The notes beneath the pieces were generated by a model that was not told the origin of the DNA, searched no databases, and worked only from the letters and a program-made list of their open reading frames with translations. Source: Bog-159 sp049511415 (GTDB lineage: Bacteria > Acidobacteriota > Terriglobia > Bryobacterales > Bryobacteraceae). Taken from it: a stretch of 64,000 bases of DNA. The stretch covers positions 1 to 64,000 of the forward strand of contig JBEKYC010000035.1 of the NCBI GenBank assembly GCA_049511415.1, in the 5' to 3' direction. Position 1 is the first letter of the stretch. Every line of letters begins with the position of its first letter. Below are positions 7,773-17,229 of this stretch, piece by piece. The position numbers were made by a program, and so were the translations under genes.

Positions 7773-10067
7773 TTACGCGCTTTTTCCGACGGGACCGAAG
7801 GGCACGCGCCGGGGGCGGGCGTCCGGGACTTTCGCGGGGAGCGCGGGAGCCGCGACGCGAATGGCGGCCAGTTCGCCGATCAGATTTCCGGCCCAACGAT
7901 ACACGTTGTGCTCCTCCACCACGGTGCGCAGACGCTGCATGCGGATGCGACGCTCTTCCGCCGGCATCGCCAGCGCACTGTGAATGGCCTCGGCCAATTC
8001 GTCGGTATCGTAAGGATTCACGACCAGGCTGTCGGCCAACTCGTGACTGGCGCCGGTAAATCGGCTCAAAATCAGCACGCCCTGATCGTCGTGGCGCGCG
8101 GCGATGAATTCCTTGGCCACCAGGTTCATGCCGTCGTGCAGGGAAGTGACCAGGCATACGTCGGCTTCGCGGTAGTACGGCAGGATCTCCGCGTGGCTGT
8201 GGTGCCGGGCGAGCAGCACGATCGGCCGCCAGGCGCCGGTCCTGAAGCGCTTGTTGATGCGCTCGGCTTCCTCTTCGACTTCGGTTGCCAAATCCTGGTA
8301 GCGCTTGATGCGCGTCCGGCTGGGCGCTCCGATCTGGATGAAAGTGAATTTCTCGCGCAGCGCGGGGTATAGCTCCAGCAGGCGCTCGACGCCGCGCATG
8401 CGTTCGGGGATGCCCTTGGTGTAGTCGATGCGGTCCACGCCCAGCCCGATGAATGCGGGCTTGCCGCCCAAGTCGCGATAGAGCGCCGTGCGCTCCGCCA
8501 GCGACGGATCCTCCTGGGAATTGCCATGTCCATTGAAGGCCACGCTGATGGGAAACGGCCGCACGATGGTGAGATGGTCGCGGCGATTGACTGCAAAATG
8601 TTCCCAATCGATGCGGGATTCGAGGGCCCGATCGACGGTGGCCAGGAAATTATTGCAGTGCGCCTGGATGTGGAAGCCGATCAGGTCGGCGCCCAGCATG
8701 CCGTCCAGCAGCTCGCGCTGCCAGGGGCAGATGCCGAACGCCTCCGGGTTGGGCCAGGGTATGTGCCAGAAGATGGCTACCCGCGCATCCGGGCGGCGCT
8801 GCTTGATCAGGCGCGGCAACAGCGCAAAATGGTAGTCCTGCACCAGCACGAGCGGCTCTTTTTCGCCGCGCATCTCTTCGTCCAGGGCCGCCGCGAACCT
8901 GGCATTGACGGCGCGATATTGCTCCCAGTCTTGCGTGCGGAAGATGGGGCGGGTATGCGCGATGTGGCAGAGCGGCCAGATGCCTTCGTTGGCAAAACCG
9001 AAATAAAAGCCTTCCTGTTCCTCTTTGCTCAAGAAGACGCGGCGGAGCTTGTATTGTGGATGATCGGGCGGCACGCCCAGGCGGCCGTCCGGGTCGGCGG
9101 TTTCCTTGTCGGCATCGCCGGTGCCCTGGGCAATCCAGGTGCCGTCACTGGCGCGCAGCACCGGTTCCAGCGCGGTCACCAGACCGCTGGGAGGAACGGA
9201 CCAGACGATGCCGCCTTTCTGGTGGGAGTGTTCGTAAGGCTCGCGGTTGGAGACGGCGAAGAGGCGGCTGCCGTGGAGTTTGTTCCGCATGGACACGCGC
9301 AGGCGTTCGGCAGTCCAGTGAGCCAGGTGGGCGTCGCGCAGGCGGGCTTCTTCTTCGGCGGCGGCGCGCGCCACGTGCAGGCTGCTGGCCAGTTGTTTGA
9401 CTTCGGTGGCCAGCGGCCGAAAGATCTCCTCCTTGGGCGGCTGGCCGTCGGCGGATGCTTCGCCGGTGCGGAGGTCGCGCAGCCATTGCGCCATGTGATG
9501 CAGGGGCCGGCCCAGGCTCCATTGCACGATGAGCAAGGTGATTCCGACAATCAGGAGGGTCTGTGCGACGCTGATGATGGCGTGCCGCCAGACAGGCCGG
9601 GCAATGTAGGAAACATTATGAAAGATCGCCACCACGCCCAGCTTGCGCCCGTCCGCGTGCAAGGGCAGGGCATAGATATGCATGGGCTGTCCGGCGAGCC
9701 GCAGGAACTCGCCGTGCCCGCGACCCGATTCGAGTGCAGCGGCGACTGCGTGCAAGGCGCCGGCGGCGCACGATTCCAACGCCGGAGTTATGGCCAACTG
9801 CCGTCCGTTGGCGTCATACACCGCTACGCCCGCCATACGCGGATGGCTGGTGAACTGATCCACCACCACCTGCGGATCGCCCGGATAGCCGCTTTCGAGC
9901 GCTTGCACAAGAGGCTGCTGCAGGCTTTCGGCGAGGACCTGCGCCTGGCGTTGGGCCTCGTCCCGCAAGGCATGCATCTCCGCTTCGGCCTGGTAGATGG
10001 CGAAGACGGAGGAAACGATCGCCACACAACCGAACAACGAGAACATCAGCCGCCGTCCAAAGTGCAT
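7773..10067 (-). CDS. otsA: membrane-anchored sensor/HAMP-trehalose-6-phosphate synthase (GT20) fusion
   Basis: 764 residues from the ATG at 10067, which has GGAG at 6-bases spacing; an upstream in-frame extension to 10169 lacks support. Residues 7-25 form a first membrane segment and about 161-180 a second. Between them is an extracytoplasmic region of about 135 residues, then a HAMP-like stretch and coiled coil (about 180-260). From about 266 comes a full GT20 domain: VSNREPYEH, VQDYHFALLP, FWHIPWPNPE, LGVDRIDYTKGI and SLHDGMNLVAKEF. It should make trehalose-6-phosphate from UDP- or ADP-glucose and glucose-6-phosphate. No OtsB phosphatase is nearby. The sensor-like N-terminus suggests activity tuned by an envelope or osmotic signal; that is inference. 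Confidence 0.9.
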   Translation of the reverse strand: MHFGRRLMFSLFGCVAIVSSVFAIYQAEAEMHALRDEAQRQAQVLAESLQQPLVQALESGYPGDPQVVVDQFTSHPRMAGVAVYDANGRQLAITPALESCAAGALHAVAAALESGRGHGEFLRLAGQPMHIYALPLHADGRKLGVVAIFHNVSYIARPVWRHAIISVAQTLLIVGITLLIVQWSLGRPLHHMAQWLRDLRTGEASADGQPPKEEIFRPLATEVKQLASSLHVARAAAEEEARLRDAHLAHWTAERLRVSMRNKLHGSRLFAVSNREPYEHSHQKGGIVWSVPPSGLVTALEPVLRASDGTWIAQGTGDADKETADPDGRLGVPPDHPQYKLRRVFLSKEEQEGFYFGFANEGIWPLCHIAHTRPIFRTQDWEQYRAVNARFAAALDEEMRGEKEPLVLVQDYHFALLPRLIKQRRPDARVAIFWHIPWPNPEAFGICPWQRELLDGMLGADLIGFHIQAHCNNFLATVDRALESRIDWEHFAVNRRDHLTIVRPFPISVAFNGHGNSQEDPSLAERTALYRDLGGKPAFIGLGVDRIDYTKGIPERMRGVERLLELYPALREKFTFIQIGAPSRTRIKRYQDLATEVEEEAERINKRFRTGAWRPIVLLARHHSHAEILPYYREADVCLVTSLHDGMNLVAKEFIAARHDDQGVLILSRFTGASHELADSLVVNPYDTDELAEAIHSALAMPAEERRIRMQRLRTVVEEHNVYRWAGNLIGELAAIRVAAPALPAKVPDARPRRVPFGPVGKSA

Positions 10068-10147
10068 TTTTTCTCCAAACCAGCAGTGGTACAGAGATCC
10101 GTGGCGATACCGAGAGCACGGTTGATGCCAAATCTCAATCCGCGGGA

Positions 10148-10711
10148 CTAAAGTCCGGCCTTTTTCCACATGCGGATGACCGGCTGAGAAGCGCCATTGG
10201 ATAGCGGCACCTCAATTTGCTCGAACGGAGTGTAGCCTCGCGCACGATATAAACGTTCACCCGTGAGCGTGGCGCCCAATTCGAAGCTGCGAAAACCAGC
10301 GGCCCGGGCGGCGCTCTCCGACGCTTCCAGCAACTGCGTGCCGATCCCTTGCCGGGCCCAATCGGGATGTACGAAAAATGCCCGAATCCTGGCGCTATCG
10401 ACAAGGGGATCGAGCAGGTCATCTTCTCTGGCGGGCGCCTGGTCGCTACCAAACAAGGTCTTGCGCCGGCTCCAACCGCCGCACCCAACAATTTCGGCGG
10501 CGGCGGTTTCGACTACGTAATAAGTACCGTCGGCGATGAGCCGCGTATCGACTCCGAATATCGTCCCCAGCGAGCCTGCGATCTGGGCCGCGGAGTAGTC
10601 GGCAGCATGCAGCCTCGTAACCGACAACTCGATGAGCGCCCGGAGCGCGGGGATGTCCGAGACTAGCGCCTGGCGAATCTGGAAAGCCGACGGATTCCGG
10701 CTGACACTCAT
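10148..10711 (-). CDS. GNAT-family N-acetyltransferase
   Basis: 187 residues, one GNAT domain. The acetyl-CoA-binding motif A reads VHPDWARQGIGTQLLE (R/QxxGxG/A type), followed by the C-terminal ERLYRARGYTPFE strand typical of the family. An insertion with CGGWSRRKTLFG and an acidic stretch precedes motif A. The acceptor substrate cannot be told. The gene lies 80 bases upstream of the trehalose synthase fusion on the same strand and may share its transcript. Alternative functions such as aminoglycoside or protein-N-terminal acetylation cannot be separated. Confidence 0.88.
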   Translation of the reverse strand: MSVSRNPSAFQIRQALVSDIPALRALIELSVTRLHAADYSAAQIAGSLGTIFGVDTRLIADGTYYVVETAAAEIVGCGGWSRRKTLFGSDQAPAREDDLLDPLVDSARIRAFFVHPDWARQGIGTQLLEASESAARAAGFRSFELGATLTGERLYRARGYTPFEQIEVPLSNGASQPVIRMWKKAGL

Positions 10712-10869
10712 TTCAATGAGTCTACCAATTACGCGATGGACGAACCGGGCAGGGGGACGATTTACAACTCCGCGCCTAACACCTGGCGGCCGGTCGCGTC
10801 GAAGGAGTAAGTAAGTGAGACAGCGCCGTCGCGGGCGCCGCCGTCAGCGGGTTTAACAGGAGCAAAGAC

Positions 10870-12864
10870 ATGAGTTGTGCCGTGTGCCGAAACTTAGTGT
10901 GTCTATTCACGTTCGCCTGTCTATTGCCGGCGGTGTGCGCGCCGGCCGATAAATGGTTCGACTTAGAAAAAGACGGCTCGCGCTTTTTGCAACAAGGTAA
11001 CTACGAGGAAGCGCGGCGGATCTTTACGGAAGCTCTCACTTTGTTGGAGACATCCGGCATAGGCGGCAGCCGCCTGGCGCATGCGCTGAATAATCTTGGC
11101 GCGGCGTGTTACGAGGGCGGCCATTACGAGGAAGCCGAACGGCACTACCGAGGCGCCCTGGAGATCTGGAAGGCCGGTGTATCTCCGGAGACGGACCGGG
11201 ATCTGGCGGGCTTGTGGAGCAATCTCGCCGCGCTGTACGCAGCCACGGGAAGGGCGGATCAAGCCGAGGCCATTTATCGCGAAGGGATGCGGCTGATTGC
11301 GGGCGCGAGTGACGAAGCGGTGGCGCTTCGTATCCGGCTTACCGACAACTTAGCGGAGTTGTTTATCAAGCGAGGGCAGCCGGCCGCGGCGGAGCCGCTG
11401 CTGCTGCAGTCGCTGGCTTATTTGCAGGCCAAGCCCGAGAGCATCACCCTGGCGCACGCGCTGCACAATCTGGCGGCAGTTTACGAGGCAGAGAGGCGTT
11501 ATGCGGAGGCGGAAGATTACTATCGCCGGGCATTACCCCTGCACGAGAAGCTGCTGGGGCCGGAACATCCCAAAACCGCGATTTGCCTGAATGGCCTGGC
11601 GATGCTCTATCATGCCAGCGGGCGGGACGCCGAGGCGACGCCGTTGTTACGGCAGGCGATCGCCATAGGCGAAAAAGCGCTGAGTCCGATGCATCCGGAT
11701 CTGGCTAATCGATGGAACAACCTGGGAAGCGCGCTGCAGGGGCTAGGACAGTTCGACGAAGCCGATTCGGCTTACCGGAAAGCGCTCGCGATCTGGGAGA
11801 AAGCCTTCGGCGCGGGCAGCGTGGAGACGGCCGTCGCGTGGAACAATTTAGGAGACTTGAATGCCCGGCGGCAGCGATACGCAGAGGCGGAGGCGGATGA
11901 GCGGCGGGCGCTGGAGATCTGGGTGGCGGGGGCCGGGCCTGCCTCCAGGGAAGCCGGCAGGGGCTGGCAGAACCTGGCGGAGTTGTACGCTCTCGAAGGC
12001 CGTTATGGAGACGCAGAGCCGCTCTACAAACAAGCGCTGGAGATTCGCGCGAAGGCTTTCGGACCGGAGAGCATCGAAGCGGCACTCAGCCTGAACGGTC
12101 TCGCCACCGTGTATCTGGGGACCGGCCGCGAGAATGAGGCGGAGACGGCTTCGCGGCATGTGCTGGCACTATACGAAAAGGCGATGGGACCGGACGATGC
12201 GCGGGTGATGCCGGCTCTCGGAAAACTGGCGGAGACGCTGGCGCGCCAGGACCGCACCGAAGCCGCCGAGGCGGAGTTGCGCCGGGCGCTGGCGATTGGC
12301 GAGAGGGCATACGGCGCCCAGGATCGCCGCTTGCTGCCGGTGCTCAAGTCATTGACGGAAGTGTTGCGCCGCCGGGGACAATTCACCGCCGCCACCGAAT
12401 TGCTGCGGACCATGATTGCGGTGGAAGAAAACGCGCCGGACCTGCGCGGCGCGCCGCTGGCATCCGCATGGAACGCGCTGGGCGACGCGTATCGCGATGG
12501 CGGCCGGTTGCATGATGCCGAGCCCTGCTACGTGCGCAGCCTGGCAATCTGGCGGCAGACAGTTGGGGAATCGCACGCGCTGGCGGATGCGGCATGGATC
12601 AGCCTGGCCATGCTCTACGAAAAGCTGGGACGCATGACGGATGCCGCATCGACTTTCGAGCGCCTGGTGGCAATTATGGACGGGGGGAATCGGCAAAACG
12701 ATCCGGATTTCGTTGCGGTTTTGCAAAACTACGCGGAGGCATTGCGCAAGATGAAGCGCAAGAGCGAGGCGAAGGCGGTGGAGGAGCGGGCGCAATCCAT
12801 TTTGGCCGCGCGTGACGCGCGCGAAGTCAATCCCGTGGCGGCGCGCACCTATCGGCTGGAGTGA
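10870..12864 (+). CDS. secreted/periplasmic TPR-repeat protein
   Basis: 664 residues with a signal peptide (C-rich h-region ending LLPAVCAPA) and an AGGAG about 9 bases before the ATG. Nearly the whole mature protein is about a dozen 42-residue tetratricopeptide repeats of the kinesin-light-chain/TPR_12 type; each has A.A...Y.RAL.I.EKA.GPEHP-like spacing. Such solenoids are protein-binding scaffolds. It has no catalytic domain and stands alone, convergent with the TetR gene (one base apart). Partners are unknown. The early CAVC near the N-terminus is not a lipobox in standard form, so lipidation is uncertain. Confidence 0.9.
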   Translation: MSCAVCRNLVCLFTFACLLPAVCAPADKWFDLEKDGSRFLQQGNYEEARRIFTEALTLLETSGIGGSRLAHALNNLGAACYEGGHYEEAERHYRGALEIWKAGVSPETDRDLAGLWSNLAALYAATGRADQAEAIYREGMRLIAGASDEAVALRIRLTDNLAELFIKRGQPAAAEPLLLQSLAYLQAKPESITLAHALHNLAAVYEAERRYAEAEDYYRRALPLHEKLLGPEHPKTAICLNGLAMLYHASGRDAEATPLLRQAIAIGEKALSPMHPDLANRWNNLGSALQGLGQFDEADSAYRKALAIWEKAFGAGSVETAVAWNNLGDLNARRQRYAEAEADERRALEIWVAGAGPASREAGRGWQNLAELYALEGRYGDAEPLYKQALEIRAKAFGPESIEAALSLNGLATVYLGTGRENEAETASRHVLALYEKAMGPDDARVMPALGKLAETLARQDRTEAAEAELRRALAIGERAYGAQDRRLLPVLKSLTEVLRRRGQFTAATELLRTMIAVEENAPDLRGAPLASAWNALGDAYRDGGRLHDAEPCYVRSLAIWRQTVGESHALADAAWISLAMLYEKLGRMTDAASTFERLVAIMDGGNRQNDPDFVAVLQNYAEALRKMKRKSEAKAVEERAQSILAARDAREVNPVAARTYRLE

Positions 12865-12865
12865 T

Positions 12866-13495
12866 TCAGGCGGGCGCGGTCTTGGGGTGACGCGCTTTGC
12901 GCGATGTGTGGCGGGGCGGCTTGGGCGCGAGACCCTGCCACATGCAGTCAATGGTGGCGCGGATAATTTCGGGATCGAACTGGCCGTGGTGGGCGCCCAG
13001 TTTCTCGAAAAACGCAATGGACTGCGCCAGGCACCAGATTAATAATGATGCGCCGCGCGGATCGACGGGTCCCAGCCGTCCGGCCTGGCTTTCGCGCAGC
13101 AGAAAAGGGCCGATTTCGCGGCGGAGGACGAATATGGGCGAGTCCGGGTGGCGCTCGGCGAGATCCTCCAGCTTGAAGCCGGGGTGGGTCATAAGCGGCA
13201 GCATGACCGGGAGAGCCTCGCGGCTGAAATCCAGCATCGATAAGGTCAGCTTCTCGATCAGTTTGCGGCCCTTCAGCCGGGAGCGGTGGAAGATCCGCGT
13301 CAGATCGGCGGGCGGCGGGATCATAGCGGCAAAGAACAACTCGTCTTTGGTGGCGAAGCGCTGAAAGAGCACTCCTTCGGAGACACCGGCGCGCCGGGCG
13401 ATATCTTTGGTGGAGGCGCTAAAGCCTTCCGCAACGAAGACGGCGCGCGCCACCGCCAGCAGGTCGGCGTCGGAGATAGTTTTCTTTCTGCCCAT
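12866..13495 (-). CDS. TetR-family transcriptional regulator
   Basis: 209 residues from the ATG at 13495, which has a strong GGAGG five bases upstream; a start at 13513 would add six residues and has no such site. The N-terminal helix-turn-helix reads TKDIARRAGVSEGVLFQRF, the standard TetR DNA-binding signature, followed by an all-helical ligand/dimer domain. It lies 17 bases downstream of the membrane methyltransferase gene and so probably forms a two-gene operon with it, often a sign of autoregulation. Ligand and targets are unknown. Confidence 0.92.
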   Translation of the reverse strand: MGRKKTISDADLLAVARAVFVAEGFSASTKDIARRAGVSEGVLFQRFATKDELFFAAMIPPPADLTRIFHRSRLKGRKLIEKLTLSMLDFSREALPVMLPLMTHPGFKLEDLAERHPDSPIFVLRREIGPFLLRESQAGRLGPVDPRGASLLIWCLAQSIAFFEKLGAHHGQFDPEIIRATIDCMWQGLAPKPPRHTSRKARHPKTAPA

Positions 13496-13512
13496 TTCCC
13501 TCCATAGTGGCA

Positions 13513-14304
13513 TCAGACGGATGGGGCTGTCTTGCGCGCGAGAATGTATTTCGTGGCGGGCTGGGTACCGTCTTCGAGAATCTGGAATCCGGCATCGCGC
13601 AGCTTTTGGTCCCAGAAATCGCCGGCCGTCATGTGGGAGTGCATCAGCAACGGGCCAAAGGTGTAGGCGACCCAGTGGTCCTTGGCGATCACCATGAGGA
13701 GGAACTGGCCGCCCGGCTTGAGGACGCGGTTGGCTTCGGCCAGCGCCTGGGTCATGCCGTCGCGGTTCAGATGGTCGATGGCGTAGGCGCTGACTATGGC
13801 GTCAAATGAGTTGGACTCGAGCGGCATGTGGCGCATGTCACCCGGCTGGATCGTAACGCGATCGGCAACTCCGGCGGCGGCCAGGTTGCGCATCAGAGCG
13901 GCGCGGCCCTGATCGATGGTGGAGGCACCCGAAGCGGATTTGCCGAAGTGCTCTTCGTAGGATGCGCCGAAGAGATCGAGGGCTACCACGGTGGTGTGAG
14001 GGCGAGATTCGAGGACCATCAGCGTGCTGCGACCGGTGCCGGCGCCCATGTCGAGGACGCGGCCGGCGCCGGATGGCAGGAAGGATTGGGTCGGCAGGGT
14101 GGCGCGGCCGTTCATGTCGAACCCGAAGCGGACCATGATCCCGGCGGAGAAAGCCCAGAGGAACGCCACGCCGATCACAATCAGGACCGGTTTACGCCAG
14201 TGTCGGAACCAGGCGAGGGCGAGAAGAGCGAAGAGGACCGCGGCAAGGATCAGGTGGCCGTAGTCGATCGGCCAAGGGTAGCCGAAATTGATTTGTGAGT
14301 GCAT
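13513..14304 (-). CDS. membrane-tethered class I SAM-dependent methyltransferase
   Basis: 263 residues. Two hydrophobic helices at the N-terminus (about 19-37 and 40-58) anchor it. The catalytic domain begins with motif I VLDMGAGTGRST (about residue 90), an acidic VALDLFG loop, and AIVSAYAIDHLN as motif IV, followed by ANRVLKPGGQF. This is the Methyltransf_11/25 pattern. The substrate is unknown; the membrane anchor hints at a lipid or quinone-like acceptor (inference). It is the upstream partner of the TetR gene. Confidence 0.88.
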   Translation of the reverse strand: MHSQINFGYPWPIDYGHLILAAVLFALLALAWFRHWRKPVLIVIGVAFLWAFSAGIMVRFGFDMNGRATLPTQSFLPSGAGRVLDMGAGTGRSTLMVLESRPHTTVVALDLFGASYEEHFGKSASGASTIDQGRAALMRNLAAAGVADRVTIQPGDMRHMPLESNSFDAIVSAYAIDHLNRDGMTQALAEANRVLKPGGQFLLMVIAKDHWVAYTFGPLLMHSHMTAGDFWDQKLRDAGFQILEDGTQPATKYILARKTAPSV

Positions 14305-14410
14305 ACTTATTTATAGCCGATTGCGGTTCCCGTGGCAAGGTCTGCGATCTCCGGCCGCCACGGATTACAATACGGGGATAATTTTCATCCGGGCACATTC
14401 ATCAGAACAA

Positions 14411-15277
14411 ATGCACAGAAAACTACTCGCAGTAGCGATTCTGGCCGGATCGGCCATGGCACAGCAATCGCCCCCGCCGGCCGCGGCTCCCGCGCCGCCG
14501 CCGCGCCGCATGGGCGCCTTCGTCCCCGGGCAGCGGCGGGCGCCGGAAGACCCCGCGCAGGCCGCCCACGGCAAAGCGCTGTATGGCGTCAACTGCGCCG
14601 GTTGCCATGGCGTGGATTTGCGCGGTGGCGATCTGGGCGGCCCCAATCTCTTGCGATCGCAAGTGGCGCTGAGCGATCAGAGTGGCGAACTCATTACGCC
14701 CATCATCCAAGGCAGCCGGCAGGAAGCGGGTATGCCGGCGATTCCCATCAATGCCGACGATCAACTGGCCGTGGCGGCATATATTCGCAGTGTGGTGGCC
14801 ATGATCGGATCGCAGGGGCGCCCGCCGTCGACCGGAAAGGAAGCGCCCAGCATTCTGGTTGGCGACGCGGGTGCCGGGCAGGCCTATTTTGGCGCGAAGT
14901 GCGCGAGTTGCCATTCCGCGGATGGCGATCTGAAGGGCATCGCCACCCGAATTACGGACCCCAAGTCCCTGCAGACGCTGTGGGTGGGTGGGGGCCGCAG
15001 GCGATTTGCCTCGGTATCCGCCGCGCCCAGCCGGCGCACCGCTACGGTGACTGTCACGCTGCCTTCCGGGGAACGGATCGAAGGCCGGCTCATCCGCATC
15101 GACGACTTTCTGGTGACGGTGGGGCTGGCGGATGGCTCGGTGCGCACGATTCGCCGCGATGGCGAGACGCCGCAAGTGGAAGTGCACGATCCCATGCAGG
15201 CGCACCGCGATCTGCTGTCGGTTTATACGGACAAAGACATTCACGATGTCACGGCCTATCTGGTAACTTTCAAATGA
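14411..15277 (+). CDS. di-haem cytochrome c with inserted beta-barrel domain
   Basis: 288 residues from the ATG at 14411, the first Met before a signal peptide (MHRKLLAVAILAGSAMAQ). Two haem-binding motifs are visible: CAGCH (about residue 62) and CASCH (about 165). After the second CxxCH the fold is interrupted by VTVTLPSGERIEGRLIRIDD, a short strand-rich Sm-like or barrel segment. The usual C-terminal cytochrome helix (DKDIHDVTAYLVTFK) closes the domain. The stop overlaps the next start (ATGA), coupling it to the PQQ dehydrogenase, for which it is the likely periplasmic electron acceptor. Confidence 0.92.
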   Translation: MHRKLLAVAILAGSAMAQQSPPPAAAPAPPPRRMGAFVPGQRRAPEDPAQAAHGKALYGVNCAGCHGVDLRGGDLGGPNLLRSQVALSDQSGELITPIIQGSRQEAGMPAIPINADDQLAVAAYIRSVVAMIGSQGRPPSTGKEAPSILVGDAGAGQAYFGAKCASCHSADGDLKGIATRITDPKSLQTLWVGGGRRRFASVSAAPSRRTATVTVTLPSGERIEGRLIRIDDFLVTVGLADGSVRTIRRDGETPQVEVHDPMQAHRDLLSVYTDKDIHDVTAYLVTFK

Positions 15278-16941
15278 GACTCCATCAATTACTTATAGCC
15301 GCGCCGCTGGTCGTCTGCACCGCGTTTTCGACGGCCCAGGGCGCCGACGGTCTGGAGCCGTCCGAACTGCTGCAGCCGCTCAAGGATGCGTGGCCGACTT
15401 ACAGCGGCGATTATACGGGCAAACGCTATAGCGCGCTGGACCAGATCAATCAATCCAACGTCACGCATCTGACGCTGGCCTGGATGACGCAAGTGACTCC
15501 CGGCCTCGGCGGCAACGGGCGCGGATTCACACGCGCCAGCGTGATTACGGGCGGCGAAGGCCCGGGTGACATCAATGTGGGCGGCGGCACCATCAAGGCT
15601 TCGGCGCTCGAAGTTCACGGTGTCCTGTACTTCACCATGCCGGACAATGCGTGGGCGGTGGACGCGCGCGACGGGACCGAGTTGTGGCACTATTTCTGGA
15701 AAACCAAGGGTGGGACCCACATCGGCAATCGCGGCCTGGGCATGTGGCACAACACTTTGTTCATGGAAACGCCGGACGATTATCTGGTGGCGCTGGACGC
15801 GCAGACGGGCAAAGAGCGCTGGCACAAGCCGATCGCGGATTTGTCGCAGGGTTACTTTTCGACGCCGGCGCCGGTGATCGTCGGCAATCATGTATTGGTG
15901 GGCACCGGCGACGACATCGATGCGCCGGGCTTTATTCAGTCGTACAATCCGGAGACCGGAGACGTGCAATGGAAGTTCTACACGGTTCCCATGAAGAAGG
16001 GCGATCCGGGGCTGGAGAGCTGGGGTAGCCTGGATGCGGCCCGGCACGGCGGCGGACAAGCTTGGGTTCCGGGAGTCTACGATCCGGAGACCAACCTTTA
16101 TATCTTCAGCACGGGCAACCCGACTCCGGCGTTTACCACGGGCACGCGCGGCACGGGCGACAACCTGTTCACTTGCGCGATCGTGGCCGTGAATGTGGAT
16201 ACGGGTAAACTCGCCTGGTATTATTCGACATCGCCGCATGACATGCATGATTATGACTCGGCCCAGACGCCGGTCCTGGTGGATGCCATGTACCAGGGCA
16301 AGAAGCGGAAGCTGCTATTGACCGCGGCGCGCAACGGATATTACTTCACACTGGACCGCGTTACCGGCGAACATCTGGTGACCAGCAAGTATGGACTGGA
16401 CACGAATTGGGCCAAGGGGCTGAACCAGCGCGGCGCTCCCATATACGATCCGGAAAAGAACGCCACGGTGGCCGGATCGCTGGTATCGCCTACTTCGGAC
16501 GGCACGACTAACTGGGAGCCGGCTTCTTACTCGCCGGATACCGGGCTGTTATATGTCGCGCAGAACAACGGTTACTCGATGTTCTATCTTACCGACGTGG
16601 ATCCCCGCGGATCGATGGGTTTGGGCGGCAAGGAAGAAGCGCAGGTCGGATCCGGCGGTAGTTTTTTGACGGCGATCGACTATAAGACCGGCAAGATCGC
16701 CTGGAAGCGGCCTTATTATGGCGACGGGGGCGGCGGCGGATTGCTGACCACCGCGGGAAAGCTGCTCTTTGCGGGCGACGGCGGCGGCAACCTGGTGGCG
16801 CATGATGTATTTACCGGCAAGCCGATCTGGCACACGCACATCGGCGACGTCACCAATGCGCCGCAGACGTTCATGCTGGACGGACACCAGTATCTTATTG
16901 CGGCGACCGGCGACCGCATGTGGTGCTTCCTGCTGTATTAG
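15274..16941 (+). CDS. PQQ-dependent dehydrogenase (quinoprotein alcohol dehydrogenase type)
   Basis: 555 residues from the ATG at 15274, overlapping the cytochrome stop by four bases. A signal peptide (RLHQLLIAAPLVVCTAFS) exports it. The mature part shows the eight-bladed propeller pattern: WPTYSGDYTGKRYSALDQIN at the start, then recurrent DG..LW, TG...W and AxD..TGK motifs. It should oxidise an alcohol or sugar in the periplasm using PQQ and pass electrons to the coupled cytochrome. I see no adjacent Cys-Cys pair, the vicinal disulfide found in classic methanol and ethanol dehydrogenases, so the substrate may differ. No pqq synthesis genes are in the window. Confidence 0.92.
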   Translation: MRLHQLLIAAPLVVCTAFSTAQGADGLEPSELLQPLKDAWPTYSGDYTGKRYSALDQINQSNVTHLTLAWMTQVTPGLGGNGRGFTRASVITGGEGPGDINVGGGTIKASALEVHGVLYFTMPDNAWAVDARDGTELWHYFWKTKGGTHIGNRGLGMWHNTLFMETPDDYLVALDAQTGKERWHKPIADLSQGYFSTPAPVIVGNHVLVGTGDDIDAPGFIQSYNPETGDVQWKFYTVPMKKGDPGLESWGSLDAARHGGGQAWVPGVYDPETNLYIFSTGNPTPAFTTGTRGTGDNLFTCAIVAVNVDTGKLAWYYSTSPHDMHDYDSAQTPVLVDAMYQGKKRKLLLTAARNGYYFTLDRVTGEHLVTSKYGLDTNWAKGLNQRGAPIYDPEKNATVAGSLVSPTSDGTTNWEPASYSPDTGLLYVAQNNGYSMFYLTDVDPRGSMGLGGKEEAQVGSGGSFLTAIDYKTGKIAWKRPYYGDGGGGGLLTTAGKLLFAGDGGGNLVAHDVFTGKPIWHTHIGDVTNAPQTFMLDGHQYLIAATGDRMWCFLLY

Positions 16942-17171
16942 GAAGACCGGGCCACTTTGACCGCCGCGGGATTCAATTCGTAGCCGTCGCTTTTGGCGTC
17001 TTCGACGGCGAGCGAAACCAGGGCGGCGTCGGCGGTGTCGCGGCCGGCATCCGGGTGCGAGTATTTGATTACCTCCGCCCCAATGTGGAGATGTACGGTC
17101 CAGCCCTTATGTTTTTTGTCCTCATGCCAGAGGACTTCCGCGCTTTGCGCAGGCGCCAGTTGCGATGTCAT
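16938..17171 (-). CDS. small conserved-looking protein of unknown function
   Basis: 77 residues from the ATG at 17171, which has GGGAGG seven bases upstream; a start at 17189 would place that RBS inside the gene. No signal peptide. The sequence alternates charged and hydrophobic residues (KGWTVHLHIGAEVIKY, then a helical DAALVSLAVEDAKSDG), suggesting a compact alpha/beta fold. It is convergent with the PQQ dehydrogenase and overlaps its last four bases. I do not recognise the family. Confidence 0.65.
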   Translation of the reverse strand: MTSQLAPAQSAEVLWHEDKKHKGWTVHLHIGAEVIKYSHPDAGRDTADAALVSLAVEDAKSDGYELNPAAVKVARSS

Positions 17172-17229
17172 GTAGCCACCTCCCGACATTCAGATAATTA
17201 TCAAACCCGGAGGAGGGAGTCAATCCCCG

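Noticed and set aside
8526..10151. Long plus-strand open frame of about 540 codons
   Set aside because: It is antisense to the trehalose synthase fusion, which has full GT20 motifs. The plus translation is Gly/Val/Gln-rich without any domain, as expected of a high-GC shadow frame.
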